64,000 nucleotides of DNA from Phyllostachys edulis (lineage: Eukaryota; Streptophyta; Magnoliopsida; Poales; Poaceae): positions 53,574,016 to 53,638,015 of the forward strand of contig CM070557.1 in assembly GCA_036346405.1 (NCBI GenBank), read 5' to 3'. The position numbers and the translations under genes are program-made. Of this stretch, positions 25,590 to 36,400 are shown piece after piece. Position 1 is the first letter of the stretch. Each line of letters begins with the position of its first letter. The notes beneath the pieces are model-generated. The model was given only the letters and a program-made list of their open reading frames with translations, was not told the origin of the DNA and searched no databases.

Positions 25590-26039
25590 CTGCAATACAA
25601 GATAGAAATAAGTTAGTGCACAAGAACTACAAAACACTAGAGAAAATGCAACTAGTTGTACGCAATAAAGACACATCAATACTTTTCAACAATGAAAATG
25701 GCAGTTACCTCAAGGTGGCAATACACGTGAGCAGCGACGCCTTACCCTACGCGGCTGGCAATCCCTACTCAGGTGCTTTGCCCTAGTGTGTTCATACTCG
25801 TGACACTTCGATCACCTGTTGGTTATGGTGGCGTTGTCGAAGTCCCCAAGGCTATACATGTCCTTACCGTCCTGCTACGAGAGGTTCATATCATTACGAA
25901 GCTTTTTCCTCTTCCTCCGACCACGTCACTTGTTCACCATTTCTTTGTCAGGAATGTACCCCCCCCTGGTAGGGTGGACAATGCGAGGGATCAAGGTAAG
26001 GCTCGAATCTCTTTTCTCACGTCCTCATCGTGGCTAGCT
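25590..26039. other. Spacer between PMD gene and transposase of the PMD-MULE
   Basis: No coding region was recognised. It separates the transposase 3' end from the first PMD exon by about 450 bases. Both read on the minus strand. Confidence 0.4.
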
Positions 26040-28385
26040 TGGAGAATTCCTCCGCAATGTATGTGTTAGAAAGGTGACTTACACTGCGCATGCGACAGGC
26101 GGTGATGATGTGAGAGCATGGGATATGTAGTAAAGTCGGGACCATGTAAGTACAATCTCCTGTAGTCAGGTTCACTCTATGGTTTTGACCACCATAACGC
26201 TCGCCCCCTATTGATGGCTGCCCTGACGGTGTGGATATGCAAAGTGGGATCGTATTCCTCCACCTCTTGATTGCATGAATATTCCTCCACCCTAACAAGG
26301 TGTCTGGCAGCAGCCGCACCCCAACGCTCGCCCGCATTGTATGCATCCCTTGCATGGGTCCATCGATCCACAAAGTATGAGTTGTTCTTCCTAAATGAGT
26401 ACTCCAAGATAGGCGATACTGGCATAGCACGGATGCCCTTAATAACATTGTTGAACACCTCCGAGATATTCATTGTCATCATACCATACCTACAGCCACC
26501 TTCATCGTATGCCTGTGCCCACTTCGTTTTCTGCTGCAAGACCTCATCCAACCACTTATTCCCTCGATCGTTGGTCAGTCCCCTCACCTCCGTTAGCTTG
26601 ACCTTGAAGTCCCTCTTCTCCAAACATCTGCACAATAGCTTGAACTTTCTTATGAGATCTTCCCTACTACATTGCTTAAAGAAATTTACCGCTAAGTGAC
26701 ACATGCACTACCTATGTAGCACATCCGGGTGTCCATCAAGCTTGCTCTTTACGGCGTTCAAAATGACGTGGTGCTTGTCCGAGACGATGCAAACAACCCA
26801 TCCAGACCCAACGAGGCGTAAACGAACTATATCCATGAACCATTGCTAGCTAGCATTGTTCTCACCCTCTGTCAGTGCGAATGCTAATGAAATCAGCTGG
26901 TCCTCCGCATCAATACCCACGGCGAGCATCAAGGCACCATAGTACTTCCCGGTTAGGAATGTGGCGTCAACTGATAAGATAGGTCTACAATGCTTGAAGG
27001 CCTCTTTGCATTGCCCAAATGACCAGTACACCTGCCCGAGAACATGTTTCATAACCCCTCTGTCGGGTCCCATTCGGTTCCCGTGCCAAGGATAAAACTT
27101 CATGCCATCATTCTTGGCCTGCATAGCGGTTAGGATTCGAGGAAGCAACCCGTGAGCCTCCTTCCAATCACCCCACAGTAACCGCATCGCTCTCTGCTTT
27201 GCCCTCCGTGTTTTCCCATACTTCACGCGGTACTTAATGAACCCAAAGATAACCTCAATGAGGGTGACGATGGTTACATCAGGATCGACAACCACAACCC
27301 TGGTAATACGCCTTGCAATAAAATTAGCAGTCGCCTGAAGGTGCTCCTCGGACACTCATGCAGTCCCACAAGAGTGAGGCTGCTTCACATTCACTATTTT
27401 CCATTGATTGTCCCTAGTTTTGCGCCCCTATACTTTCCATCCGCCCTTTCGCACCTCACGATATACCTCTTGTTCACATTAGAGTGTTACACTACAAACG
27501 AATGATGGTGCAGCACTGAGTATTCTTGCAGTCAAACCTTCATATCATCCATGCTTGGAAACAACGTGGTCTTGCGTATTAGGTCATTCTCTGGGTCCAC
27601 AATGCCATTCCTACCCTTCAACCCATTTGCACAAACCGTGTTATCAGCCATTCTGACATCATCGAATACATGCACCAACGGGACCTCACCCATTACAGTG
27701 CGAAGAACCTGGCCTTCCTCAGCGGAGAAAAGCGTAGCAAGAGTTTTGTTTTCGATCGAGCTCTAGCCTTTGTCGGAGTCCACTTCACGGGTTGTTACAT
27801 CTCGGAACACCTCCTCCTCAAACTGGTTGTTCATTACAACGCCATTGAAACCAGTCACGGGGTCACTAACATGGCGCGACGAAGAAACTAGCACATAGGA
27901 CAGATCCACCAACGGGGGGCATTGTTGTTAAGACTGACGCCAACGAACTCTTGAGAAGGTTGCTCCTCCATTGGGGGGCTTTGCGAAAGATCAACAGCGG
28001 ATTCTGGTTCCTCCATGTTGCCATTCACCACATCCAAATTCATTTGCAAATCCTCTCCAACGATTATCCTCTCCACCACAGCTTCCAGCGACCGGACCTG
28101 AGATGCGAGCACAAGCTCCTGGTACGTGTCCCAATCATCATCGGACGAGATTGGCATCAACAAAGTGTGCACCTTAGAACCCAACACAGTGTCATATCGC
28201 CCCTGCATTCCGACTACGACCCCCGACTCATCCCATCCAAAGGTCGACTTAATCCTCATCAGAAGAGTTTGAAAGCCTAGTGATTCTCGAAACACAAGAA
28301 TGGTCACTTCCATGGAACCAAAGTCCACACCACTATACATTTGGCTAACCGGCCCATCAGCACAAACACGTACAACTTTATTCAT
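26040..28385 (-). pseudogene. MuDR-like transposase of the PMD-MULE, broken
   Basis: The pieces follow family order on the minus strand. An N-terminal PB1-like region (28385-27888) begins MNKVVRVCADGPV. A MuDR DNA-binding type region at about 27580-27400 reads RKTTLFPSMDDMKV, then YSVLHHHSFVV, then NKRYIVRCERADGKYRG, with TGA and TAA stops inside. The transposase core (27355-26846) has RPILSVDATFLTGKYYGALM with the first catalytic Asp. A later part (26704-26177) has NISEVFNNVIKG with the expected Glu. Near 26160-26060 a degenerate SWIM zinc finger reads HIPCSHIITAC. Several stops and at least one frame change make it non-functional. Its role would be cut-and-paste transposition in the nucleus. 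Confidence 0.85.
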
Positions 28386-29630
28386 CTACATCCAACAATT
28401 CAAATAAAACAATGGAAAATTAGTACTACATGCCATTAATTTCAAAGAAAGTTGAATACAAGTTCTTTTAATTTCTCATAATATTCTTCTAAGGAACAAA
28501 CTCTCCGAACGTAGAGTGCTTGGTTTTTTGGTTAACTATAAGTCATTTCTTCCGAACGTAGAGTGCTTGGTTTTTGGGTTTACTCTAAGTCATTTCTTCT
28601 TACCTTACATTAGCTTTGAGTTGCATCTTCAGTCTAATTTTTTTGGATGCAATGCTTCAAGAAGGCAGCTTATACTTACGAAAGGCTTAAGTTGGTTTAT
28701 GCGGATCACTATTTACGATCATGAGTTAGAATCGAGACCACTACTACATAGATGACAGGTTGGTGTGTCTAGAGCTCGCCGCGACCGTGCAAACAAAGAC
28801 AGGGTCATTACTTTGGGGGCTAGGGACATGGCATTATGGTCCGTATGGAACTACGGACACATGTACATGTCAATGGATACACACCTATGATGGTCAGTCA
28901 CGAGGAGACAAGATATGTATAGAAGTTCTTATGATCAATTAATCAAGTTATTCGTAATTAGGGATGTGTTATATGACTTATGCTAATCTCGCATTGTCAT
29001 GTAAGCAAAACATTAGACAGACAACTCGGTGCTAAGGACAACTTCCTTTACCAAAGAATTGCATGCCAACTACAACATGCAATCAATTTTTTGTTTTTTT
29101 AGTGGCCAATTAGTAACATGTTGTTAACCAATAGTTCATCTCGCACTTCATTTTCTTCTTCAAGCATCATAGGCAAGCATGACAAATACTAGTCATTAGC
29201 TCTAGAGATCACGAGTGTCACTGACGAGTATGAAATACTTTCTGCATACATGCATCAAATCAAGTAATCAGGGGCACAACTCAATCCTAGAAGCATATAT
29301 CATGCAAATATCACTGCCTTTGTAACCATATATCACTCAATCCTAGAAGCACATATCATTGACGAGTATCACAACTAGTAACCATAGAAGCATATATCAT
29401 GCAAATACTCCACAACTCAATCCTAACAAAATGCAATGCCTAATATGTCCAGAGAATGAATCCCGCAACAATCCATATAAAAAGTAATCAGGGGCACAAA
29501 GCTCTTACCTTCGGTCGGCAGGGGGAGGACCGTGGCGGGAGGTCGAAATAGCCAGGGCTGGGCATGGGAGGGAGATGAGGAAGACATGGAAAAATAAAGA
29601 ATGGACTGGGCTGCTCAAGCTAAGTGGCTA
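28386..29630. other. 5' region of the PMD-MULE
   Basis: This holds the upstream region of the minus-strand transposase. A 47-bp tandem pair lies at 28505-28598 (CCGAACGTAGAGTGCTTGG twice). Loose internal repeats of ATCCTAGAAGCA(C/T)ATATCAT occur at 29280-29420. From 28885 onward it is shared with 40529 and beyond. Confidence 0.5.
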
Positions 29631-29659
29631 TTGTCATGCCACACGTATTAACGTGACAA

Positions 29660-30540
29660 GCTATTGACAAAAGCGGTGCCTTTCGCCATAATAAACTCCG
29701 ATAAGAATAATACGTAGCCACGCACCTTAGTAAGTACGTATGAGACACACAGCTTGTATTGCCGTACTATTGAGCTTTGCATCTGAAAATAACAAAAAAA
29801 TCCAAATTGTCTGGCGAAATCTAGCATCACCTTGCCCATCCATCACCGTGTAAATTAATTACGCTCGTATATATGGTTGGTAGATTAAGTTGGAACTTAT
29901 TTTTTGTTTGAGCGAGAGGTAGATTAAGTTGAAACTTAATTAGCACTAGCATGTATATTATGACGGCCGCCTATGGTATGAATCTAGTGTCACCTGTTAA
30001 TCCAGCATGTAATTAGCTAGCGCACTGACCTGCAGTAAAACAAATAGGCATGTATAAATCCAGTGGCAGAGTCAGTCACGACCCGAGCCTCAAGCTAGAC
30101 TAGTTGTTTTTGGACCGAATTGAATATTTGTTGATTTTTTAAAAGATATTGCATAAACTTTAACACTGATAAGATTTTCAAATCTTAAACCGTAGCCTAT
30201 CTAGCCCAAGACTGGATCTGCCCCAGTATATATATCCGGCCGCCTATGGACGAATCTAACGGCAGCGTACGCATGCTTAGCTGGATTCAAATACTTGGAT
30301 ATTGTATTTTTCTGACGTATACATGCATTTTTCCGAGTGAGTACTGGCATACGCAGCGACCTAGCTAGCATACGCTTCTAGTGACGAGCAAGTCCTACAA
30401 AAATCGGATCGTGGATGCTTGATGCTTTGCTTCCTAACCTTCCAATTAAGCCGGAATCGTTATTCCAGATCTTGCTTTGCTTTGCATGGCGGCCGGGTGC
30501 ACGCAATGCGAGTCAATTGCTGAAATTGCATTGTTGTGAA
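29660..30540. other. Non-coding flank between PMD-MULE end and MITE (copy A)
   Basis: No gene was seen. A short imperfect tandem repeat based on GGTAGATTAAGTTG occurs at about 29878-29945. The same stretch recurs at 41305-42170. Confidence 0.5.
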
Positions 30541-30890
30541 GCGAAATAACAAAAATAGCACTCCATTCTACGAACAAATTGACAAAAAATCACCAGTGCC
30601 ATGCTCAAAATACATGAGAGGGGACCTACCGTGCCCTTAGGATACTGTAGGACACGTATCAGGTGAATGCATCCCAGTTCAAGGCAACTAGGGGCGTAGT
30701 AGGTCGTCTACCGCGAACTAGGGACACAGTAGGTCGTTTGCCGCCCACCGAGCGCCCGACACGTGTCTTACTATCTCGGGACTCCTCTTATGTATTTTGA
30801 GCACGGTATCGATAGTATTTTTTTCAATACGTTTATGGGGAAAATATTTTTACTATTTTATCGCAAAACTACGGAAGTGACAAGCTTACC
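30541..30890. repeat. MITE-like element upstream of the first intact dirigent gene
   Basis: This is a roughly 330-350 bp block starting GCGAAATAACAAAAATAGCA, whose far end reads inward as GCGATAAAATAGTAAAAATA. These are imperfect inverted ends. Inside are two copies of GTAGGTCGT(C/T)TACCGC-like words and ACACGTGTC. The same block lies at about 42176-42515 in copy B. Elements with similar AAATAG-rich ends occur at about 50225-50475 and 55288-55565. Exact ends and target duplication are not resolved. Confidence 0.45.
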
Positions 30891-31590
30891 GTTTCTTCGA
30901 GATACTCTTCTGCATGTCGTCCGTGGCGTCCTGTAGTTAGTTGACCCAGCCGCTCCGGCCGCTAGCTTCTATGGCAGAAGGGACCGAGGCTGCAGGCAAG
31001 TTGCCCGTCACTGGGAAGATCAAGTCAGTCTTGCAAGAAAACATCTGATTGGGCGGATCGATCAACCTTCCAAGCTGGAACTGTTGTTACTTTCCACTTG
31101 ATATACACATAAGCTGGCATTTTTTTTTTATTAATCATAGACAAAATTACAATATTAGAGTACCGAGTGCTTGATATAATTTGTGCGCATGTTCCATATA
31201 CCGGGCATAACGGTAACCCTACGTGAGATACCTTTTTTACATTTTTTTTTGTTTTGCTTCTTTTATATTTTTATCAGATTTGTTATTTCTAAGTCGTCTA
31301 AAATTTTCTTAAATTTAGATCCGTTATTGTGATTATTAGATTTATATAAAGATTAATACGTTACATGTTTGAATCTATTTTTATATATAAATTTGGATCG
31401 TACGAAACTATGTCACTGTATTTATCTTAATTTAGCTTTATCCGCTTCGGTATTCCGGTAAAAAAAAAAGCTTTGTCGTTTTAGCCCGCTCCGTTTTCTT
31501 CGCCACTGTCATGTATGTCTTGTCTCTCGTCAGTTCCCGGTCACTAGAAACGAACCAAAACCAAACCAGCAGCTAGTAGTAGCCTGGTAC

Positions 31591-31597
31591 TATATAT
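31591..31597 (+). promoter_or_regulatory. TATA box of dirigent gene 1
   Basis: TATATAT in the context GGTACTATATATGCAC lies 122-128 bases before the ATG, which would give a leader of about 90 bases. The surrounding sequence is conserved at 43216 in the duplicate gene. Confidence 0.7.
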
Positions 31598-31718
31598 GCA
31601 CATTGTGAAGGCGCATGTTCTTGCACTCGATCGAGCACACTCGAGCTAGCACACCACTCCCCAGCTACAGCTGATTGCACTAGATCTCAAGTGATTTGGT
31701 GATTCTAATCTATCCGTG

Positions 31719-32273
31719 ATGGCCTCCTCGCCGTCGCTGCTGCTGCTCGTCGTCCTCCTGGCCTCCTCCTCGTCCGCAGTTCTCGCGGCCCGCGGCGGCA
31801 AGGGGGGCGGCAACAGGCCCACCCACATCCGCCTCTACATCCACGAGACGTTCTCCGGACCGAACGCCACGGTGGCGTCCCCGGTGGTGTCGTCACCGCT
31901 CGGCGCCAACGCGACGTTCGGGGAGCTCGGCGTGATCGACGACGAGCTGCGCTCAGGGCAGCACTCGGCGTCCGAGCTCCTCGGCCGCTACCAGGGGTTC
32001 TTCGTCGGCACGGACCTGGCGGAGCCGAGCTACATGTCGGCCGTCAGCCTCGTGTTCACCGCCGGCGAGTACAACGGGAGCACGCTGACCGTGCAGGGCC
32101 AGTTCAGCTTCGACGTCGACGGCACGCTCGAGCGCACCGTCGTGGGCGGCACCGGCAGGTTCAGGATGGCGCGCGGCTACTCCCTCATGGAGATTGTGAG
32201 CGCCCCGACGCCGGAGTCGGCCGTCTTCAAGATCGACCTGTTCGTGCTCATGTCCCGCCGTGGCCAGTACTAG
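31719..32273 (+). CDS. Dirigent protein 1
   Basis: This is a single-exon secreted dirigent protein of 184 residues, a usual length for the family. Dirigent proteins steer the coupling of phenoxy radicals such as monolignols in the apoplast and have no oxidase activity of their own. Residues 1-23 or so form a signal peptide (LLLLVVLLASSSSAVLA). Family motifs follow in order: HIRLYIHETFSGPNAT (36-51), FGELGVIDDEL (67-77), LLGRYQGFFVG (87-97), VFTAGEYNGSTL (112-123) and VVGGTGRFRMARGY (141-154). Possible N-glycosylation sites are N49, N64 and N119. The ATG at 31719 gives a complete signal peptide. Very high G+C at third codon positions is typical of grass genes. It is nearly identical to the gene at 43344, differing by His82 to Asp and one silent change by eye. 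The substrate cannot be told from sequence. Confidence 0.95.
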   Translation: MASSPSLLLLVVLLASSSSAVLAARGGKGGGNRPTHIRLYIHETFSGPNATVASPVVSSPLGANATFGELGVIDDELRSGQHSASELLGRYQGFFVGTDLAEPSYMSAVSLVFTAGEYNGSTLTVQGQFSFDVDGTLERTVVGGTGRFRMARGYSLMEIVSAPTPESAVFKIDLFVLMSRRGQY

Positions 32274-32665
32274 CTACATCCATTCATTGCGGTCTCTGCA
32301 TTTCATCTGGGCGCGAGCAGTGCGCTCAGCGGGCAAATTATTCTCTCTCTGTTTCTTTGTGTGTGTGCTTGTTTTACAACAAGATTGTACCGTAATATCG
32401 CTAAATTTACAAGCTTATGAACGTGGAGCGTAGGCCTTTTTTTTTGGAACGTGGCCCCTTTTTTTGTTGGAATGCAGCAATTACACAGGAGCCCGTTCAG
32501 TTTTTCTCCTAGCCCAAAGGCACCTCCGAACAGGCCCAACATTATTCTGCTGACACTGGTCGGTGTTTTTCAGTGTCTTCCCCACGCTAGCATTATTCCT
32601 CACGCCACTAAACAAATACAACATACATGCAGTACTCAATTGGATTGGCATGCCGCCGCATATGT

Positions 32666-33161
32666 GTGCAATCGGAGCGAATACGGTTGAATTTCGTTTA
32701 TTATATATCTCATTTCGTTTTTTTTTTGGGAGTCGGATATACATTTCTCCATCCCGTATTTTCTCCGCGGCCCTTTGGTCGATCGGTTGGACGGATATTA
32801 TCCGCTTCTGTTGCACCCCTACACAAGACATTAGATAGTAGGGGTGCAATCAGAGCGAACTCGGAAAGACTAATCACTGAGATGTTGAATGAAAAACACT
32901 CGGTATTCTCTGTCTACTCAGATGCAGCAACCTGCATATCTGCTATCATGTTCCTAAGTGAAGTCACACTGGTTTTTCTCATACTACCTAATACATACGG
33001 ACCGATATCGCCTACCCCGTATCCTTTTTTTTCTTCTCGGAGTTGGAGTCAGAGTCGGATACGGATAGTGTCGGATAACTATTTATTTCTTCCGTATTTA
33101 CTCTGCAAACTTTCGGTCAGTCGATCAGTAAAAAATTATCTGTTCCGTTTGCACCCTTACC
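32666..33161. mobile_element. hAT-like MITE pieces (copy A)
   Basis: One unit begins TAGGGGTGCAATCAGAGCG at 32839 and ends CGTTTGCACCCTTACC at 33161. Its ends are inverted repeats of the TAGGGGTGCAA type seen in plant Ac-like hAT elements, with CGGATA-rich subterminal DNA. A related piece runs from about 32666 (GTGCAATCGGAGCG) to GTTGCACCCCTAC at 32823. No transposase is present. The MULE at 33162 is inserted in the right end of the second unit. Confidence 0.6.
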
Positions 33162-33240
33162 GATTTTTTTAAAATAATATTTTTTTAAAGATAATTACAA
33201 AAATATATAGTCACTTCAAAAAATTACAAAAATGTGTCCC

Positions 33241-33381
33241 TGTCGCCAGTTCAACTGGCGACAGGAACGTATCGCCAGTTGAACTGGCGACAAGCACCCT
33301 CTCACCACTCTGTTGCCGGTCGAGGTACCTGTCGCCAGTTCAAATGGCGATAGGTTCCTATCACCAGTTGAACTGGCGACA
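33241..33381. repeat. Array of four TGTCGCCAGTTCAACTGGCGACA-type palindromes (first 20 shown by pattern)
   Basis: Four 23-bp units lie at 33241-33263, 33270-33292, 33330-33352 and 33359-33381. Each has the form T(G/A)TCGCCAGTT, one base, then AACTGGCGACA or a close variant, and the first is a perfect palindrome around its central base. Starts are 29, 60 and 29 apart. Two units recur inverted at the right end (36806-36828 and 36835-36857, again 29 apart). In copy B the units are at 45224, 45253 and 45313, and the fourth has lost about 11 bases. Confidence 0.9.
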
Positions 33382-33672
33382 GAAATACTAACCCTATAAA
33401 TCCCCCTTGAAACCCTAAAATTCAGCACAGGACTCATTTTTTTCAGAAAAAAAGAGAAGGAGAGAAGAGTAGAGGGGAGGAGAGAAGCTAGCGAAGCGCT
33501 GCCCGTTCGATTTCCTACCTCTCGGGTAATTTTTTTAACCAGATGGATTACATAGTTTTAGATGTACGGTTACGTAATGCAGTACGTTTTACATAATACT
33601 TTTCGGTGGGTAGTATAGTTTTAGATATGCGGTTAATCGTGGAAATATTCTTTATGGTGCAGTGCGTCTAAT

Positions 33673-36400
33673 ATGTCCGACGTCGTCAATTTCAAAATTT
33701 ACTATAGTCAATGGACTATTATGGAGGGTCCCGAGGGGATTAATTTGCGTTATTTTCAATCGACTACCGTGCCCCTAGCAAGACCAGAGCAGCATATATG
33801 GGACGCTGTGATGCGGTGGTTGTTCCATACATTCCAAGTGGACTGTGATTTGTATGATCTGAGATTGAGTTGTATTTCCCCACAGGTAGGATAGCTCACA
33901 TATTGGGAGTTAGTGCAGCTGAAGGGACCAAATTCATGGCAGTCATATGTACGCATCGCGAGGGAGGTAGGGTGGAAATTGGTCCTTCTGGTCCAAGCAT
34001 ATGCCAAACTCACTCCTCCACCCGCGGCTAAACAAGAAGGGGGTGCTAACGTTAAAGAGGAAGTCGAGGACTCCAGCCACAGCGCGGCGCACACAATGGC
34101 TGAAGCTCTCGGAGTTGCTGATGTTGTCGATGAAAACCCTACGGAAGTAGCTCCTACGGTCAGGCAAGCTACTGGTCTTGCTGGTGAGGGTGAGGAGGTG
34201 GAAGCCGTAGTACAAAGGATGGATCTCGAAGACCGAGACTATATGGCATTGTCTGAAGATGAAGGTTCCGACGACGAGGATGATGTGGACCAGCAGGCGG
34301 TTCCATCCGATTGAAACACATATCAGTTCGAGAACCTCGTCGTCAATGAAGGCTCTCATGTGCCGTGGGAGTACGACCAGAGTGAGGTTAGACTAGGGGC
34401 TATGTACAAATGCAAGGAGGCCATGTAGGACGCGGTCAAATTCTAGGCCTTGTTGGTGCGACGCACATTCAAAGTCGTCAAGTCTACCGCAAGATTCTAC
34501 GACGTAAAGTGCGGCATAGAGGGATGCCCGTGGCGAGTGCACGCATTTCAGCCTAAGTGGGATACTTACTGGAAGTGCTCTATAGTGGTCCCTCACACAT
34601 GCGTCGTTTCTGAGTCAGTGCAATCCGACCGGAACCTGTCATCAGGCTTCATCGCCAACCTTATGTACAGTGAGATCGTAGATAATCTAGATTTGGACCC
34701 ACGATCCATCATTCGGACGATTGAGGCAAGGTTCTAGTACGCAATCAGCTATGCTAAGGCTTGGAGGGCAAAACAGAAGGCATTGGAATTAAGGTGGGGC
34801 ACGTTCGAGGATTCCTACCACAACCTCCTCGGGCAACTTCGAGTTATACAAGACAGAAATCTCGGCACCCATATCAACATTCAAGACACCACGCACCCGA
34901 AGTGGGCCAATAAGAGGGTACTGCAGCGAGCATTATTCGCGTTTGGTCTATGCATCAATGCATTCTGGCACTGCCGTCCAATCTTGTGTATAGATGACAC
35001 ATATTCTTGATTGGGAAGTACAAGAGCCAGATACTGACTGCAATAGCGATGGACGGGAACAATCAAGTTCTTCCCGTGGCATTCGCTTTCGTTGAAAGCG
35101 AGAACACGGACAGCTGATTGTGGTTCCTGAAGAATGTGAGGATTTCTGTTGTGCAAGGCCATCCAAACGTATGCCTCATACATGATCGACATGCAGGCCT
35201 GCTGCATGCAATAACCCAGCTGCAACAAGGAGAGAACGTACCACTTGCATGGCCGAATCTGCAGACCAAGTGGTGCATGAGGCACTTGGGTGCAAACTTC
35301 TACAAGCGCCCAAGAACAAAGACTTGATGAACTGTTCAGCGGTACAGGCAACCGAACCAGCAGCGGAAGTTCGAAGCACTCTGGAAGATTCTGGATGAGC
35401 GGACCAAGACTCACAGAAGGGAGGCAGCGAGAAGGGTTGCCCCAAGCGCTGACCAGGCCCCCGAAGCCTTGCCACAGCTACCCACAGATGCTCCCAGATT
35501 GATGAGGAAGACGGGGGTGCAGGTGAAATGCTTCTCAGATTGGATTGAGCACGAACCTAAGGAGAAGTGGTCGCTGCTCCATGACAGGGGTGGTGCTCGA
35601 TATGGTGTCATGACAACTAATCTAGCCGAGGTGTACAACTGGGTCATGCGCGGCGCAAGGTGCCTTCCTTTGGTGGGTATTTTGGAGGTAATTCTCCGCG
35701 GTACGACGAACTACTTTGTTGACAGAAACAACAATGCATCGCTTGCCATGGCAAATAACAGAATACTCTACTCCGCCATGGTCACCAAGTACATTGAGGA
35801 GAAAAGCAAGAATGGTGAGATACACCGGGCATTCAAGATGGGCACAAGGGAGCTTCGCTTCGAGATAATGTGCAGGGATAAAGGACGTCGCGGGACGAAC
35901 CGTGAGAGGGTCACCCACGAGTGCACGCTACGTCGCGGTAGTTGCACATGCACTTGCAACAAGCCCCTTCTTCTGCATAGGCCCTGCTCCCATGTCATAG
36001 CCGCATGTTCGACGGTAGTGCAGCATCCCGGTCAGTATCTCTCTGACTATTTCACCATTGAGACGGTGATGAAAACCTGGACTGGGGAGATGTATGGTTA
36101 CGCTGTGGTTGGCAATTTCACTGGCCATCCGACCTGGGAGCAACTAATTTGAGCCGCGGACATTGATAGGCTCAAGGGAAAGGTTGGCCGACGACAAGTA
36201 CGGTGCATCAGGAACGACATGGACGAAGCAGAAACCGGACGTCGTACGAAGAAATGCTCCATTTGTAGGGAGTCTGGGCACACCTTCAAGAAATGTCCCA
36301 CGAGAAATCCTCAGGACGAAGGAGACATCGGCATTCTGGATGTCGCTGCGGGGACCTCATCTGGTCACCCAACTCGAGACAGTCCACATGGGGGACGTTG
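33673..36400 (+). pseudogene. MULE transposase, copy A, broken
   Basis: The domain order is complete but frames and stops interrupt it. The N-terminal region starts MSDVVNFKIYYSQW, with a TAG near 33892. An acidic linker ends SEDEGSDDEDDVDQQ. A MuDR-type DNA-binding region reads RRTFKVVKSTARFYDVKC at about 34456-34510. The transposase core begins RPILCIDDT (34975-35000), with a frame break right after it. The second catalytic Asp lies in CLIHDRH. The Glu lies in NLAEVYNWVMRG. A SWIM zinc finger reads CTCTCNKPLLLHRPCSHVIA at about 35946-36006. A C-terminal zinc knuckle reads CSICRESGHTFKKC at about 36258-36300. Stops occur also at 34425, 34445 and 34737. It is non-functional, but the 227-codon stretch 35469-36152 is still open. 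Confidence 0.9.

Larger units (their letters stand above)
14585..29659 (-). mobile_element. Decayed Mutator-like element carrying transposase and a plant mobile domain gene
   Basis: The left limit is the palindrome array at 14585-14770. The right limit is a similar unit at 29631-29659 (TTGTCATGCCAC...ACGTGACAA). Read inward, the two ends resemble each other (TTGGTCACGCC / TTGTCACGTTA, then GGCATGAC). Genes inside run on the minus strand: transposase (26040-28385) and then a PMD gene (15376-25589). About 8.8 kb of the length is a later nested insertion (16578-25384), so the element itself is roughly 6.3 kb. Exact ends and the 8-11 bp target duplication of MULEs were not found, so the limits are approximate. 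Both genes are broken, so the element is not autonomous now. Confidence 0.65.

Noticed and set aside
33241..33381. Regularly spaced palindromes considered as a CRISPR-like array
   Set aside because: The units are palindromes in a plant MULE terminus and recur inverted at the other end. There are no cas genes, and CRISPR arrays are not expected in plant nuclear DNA.
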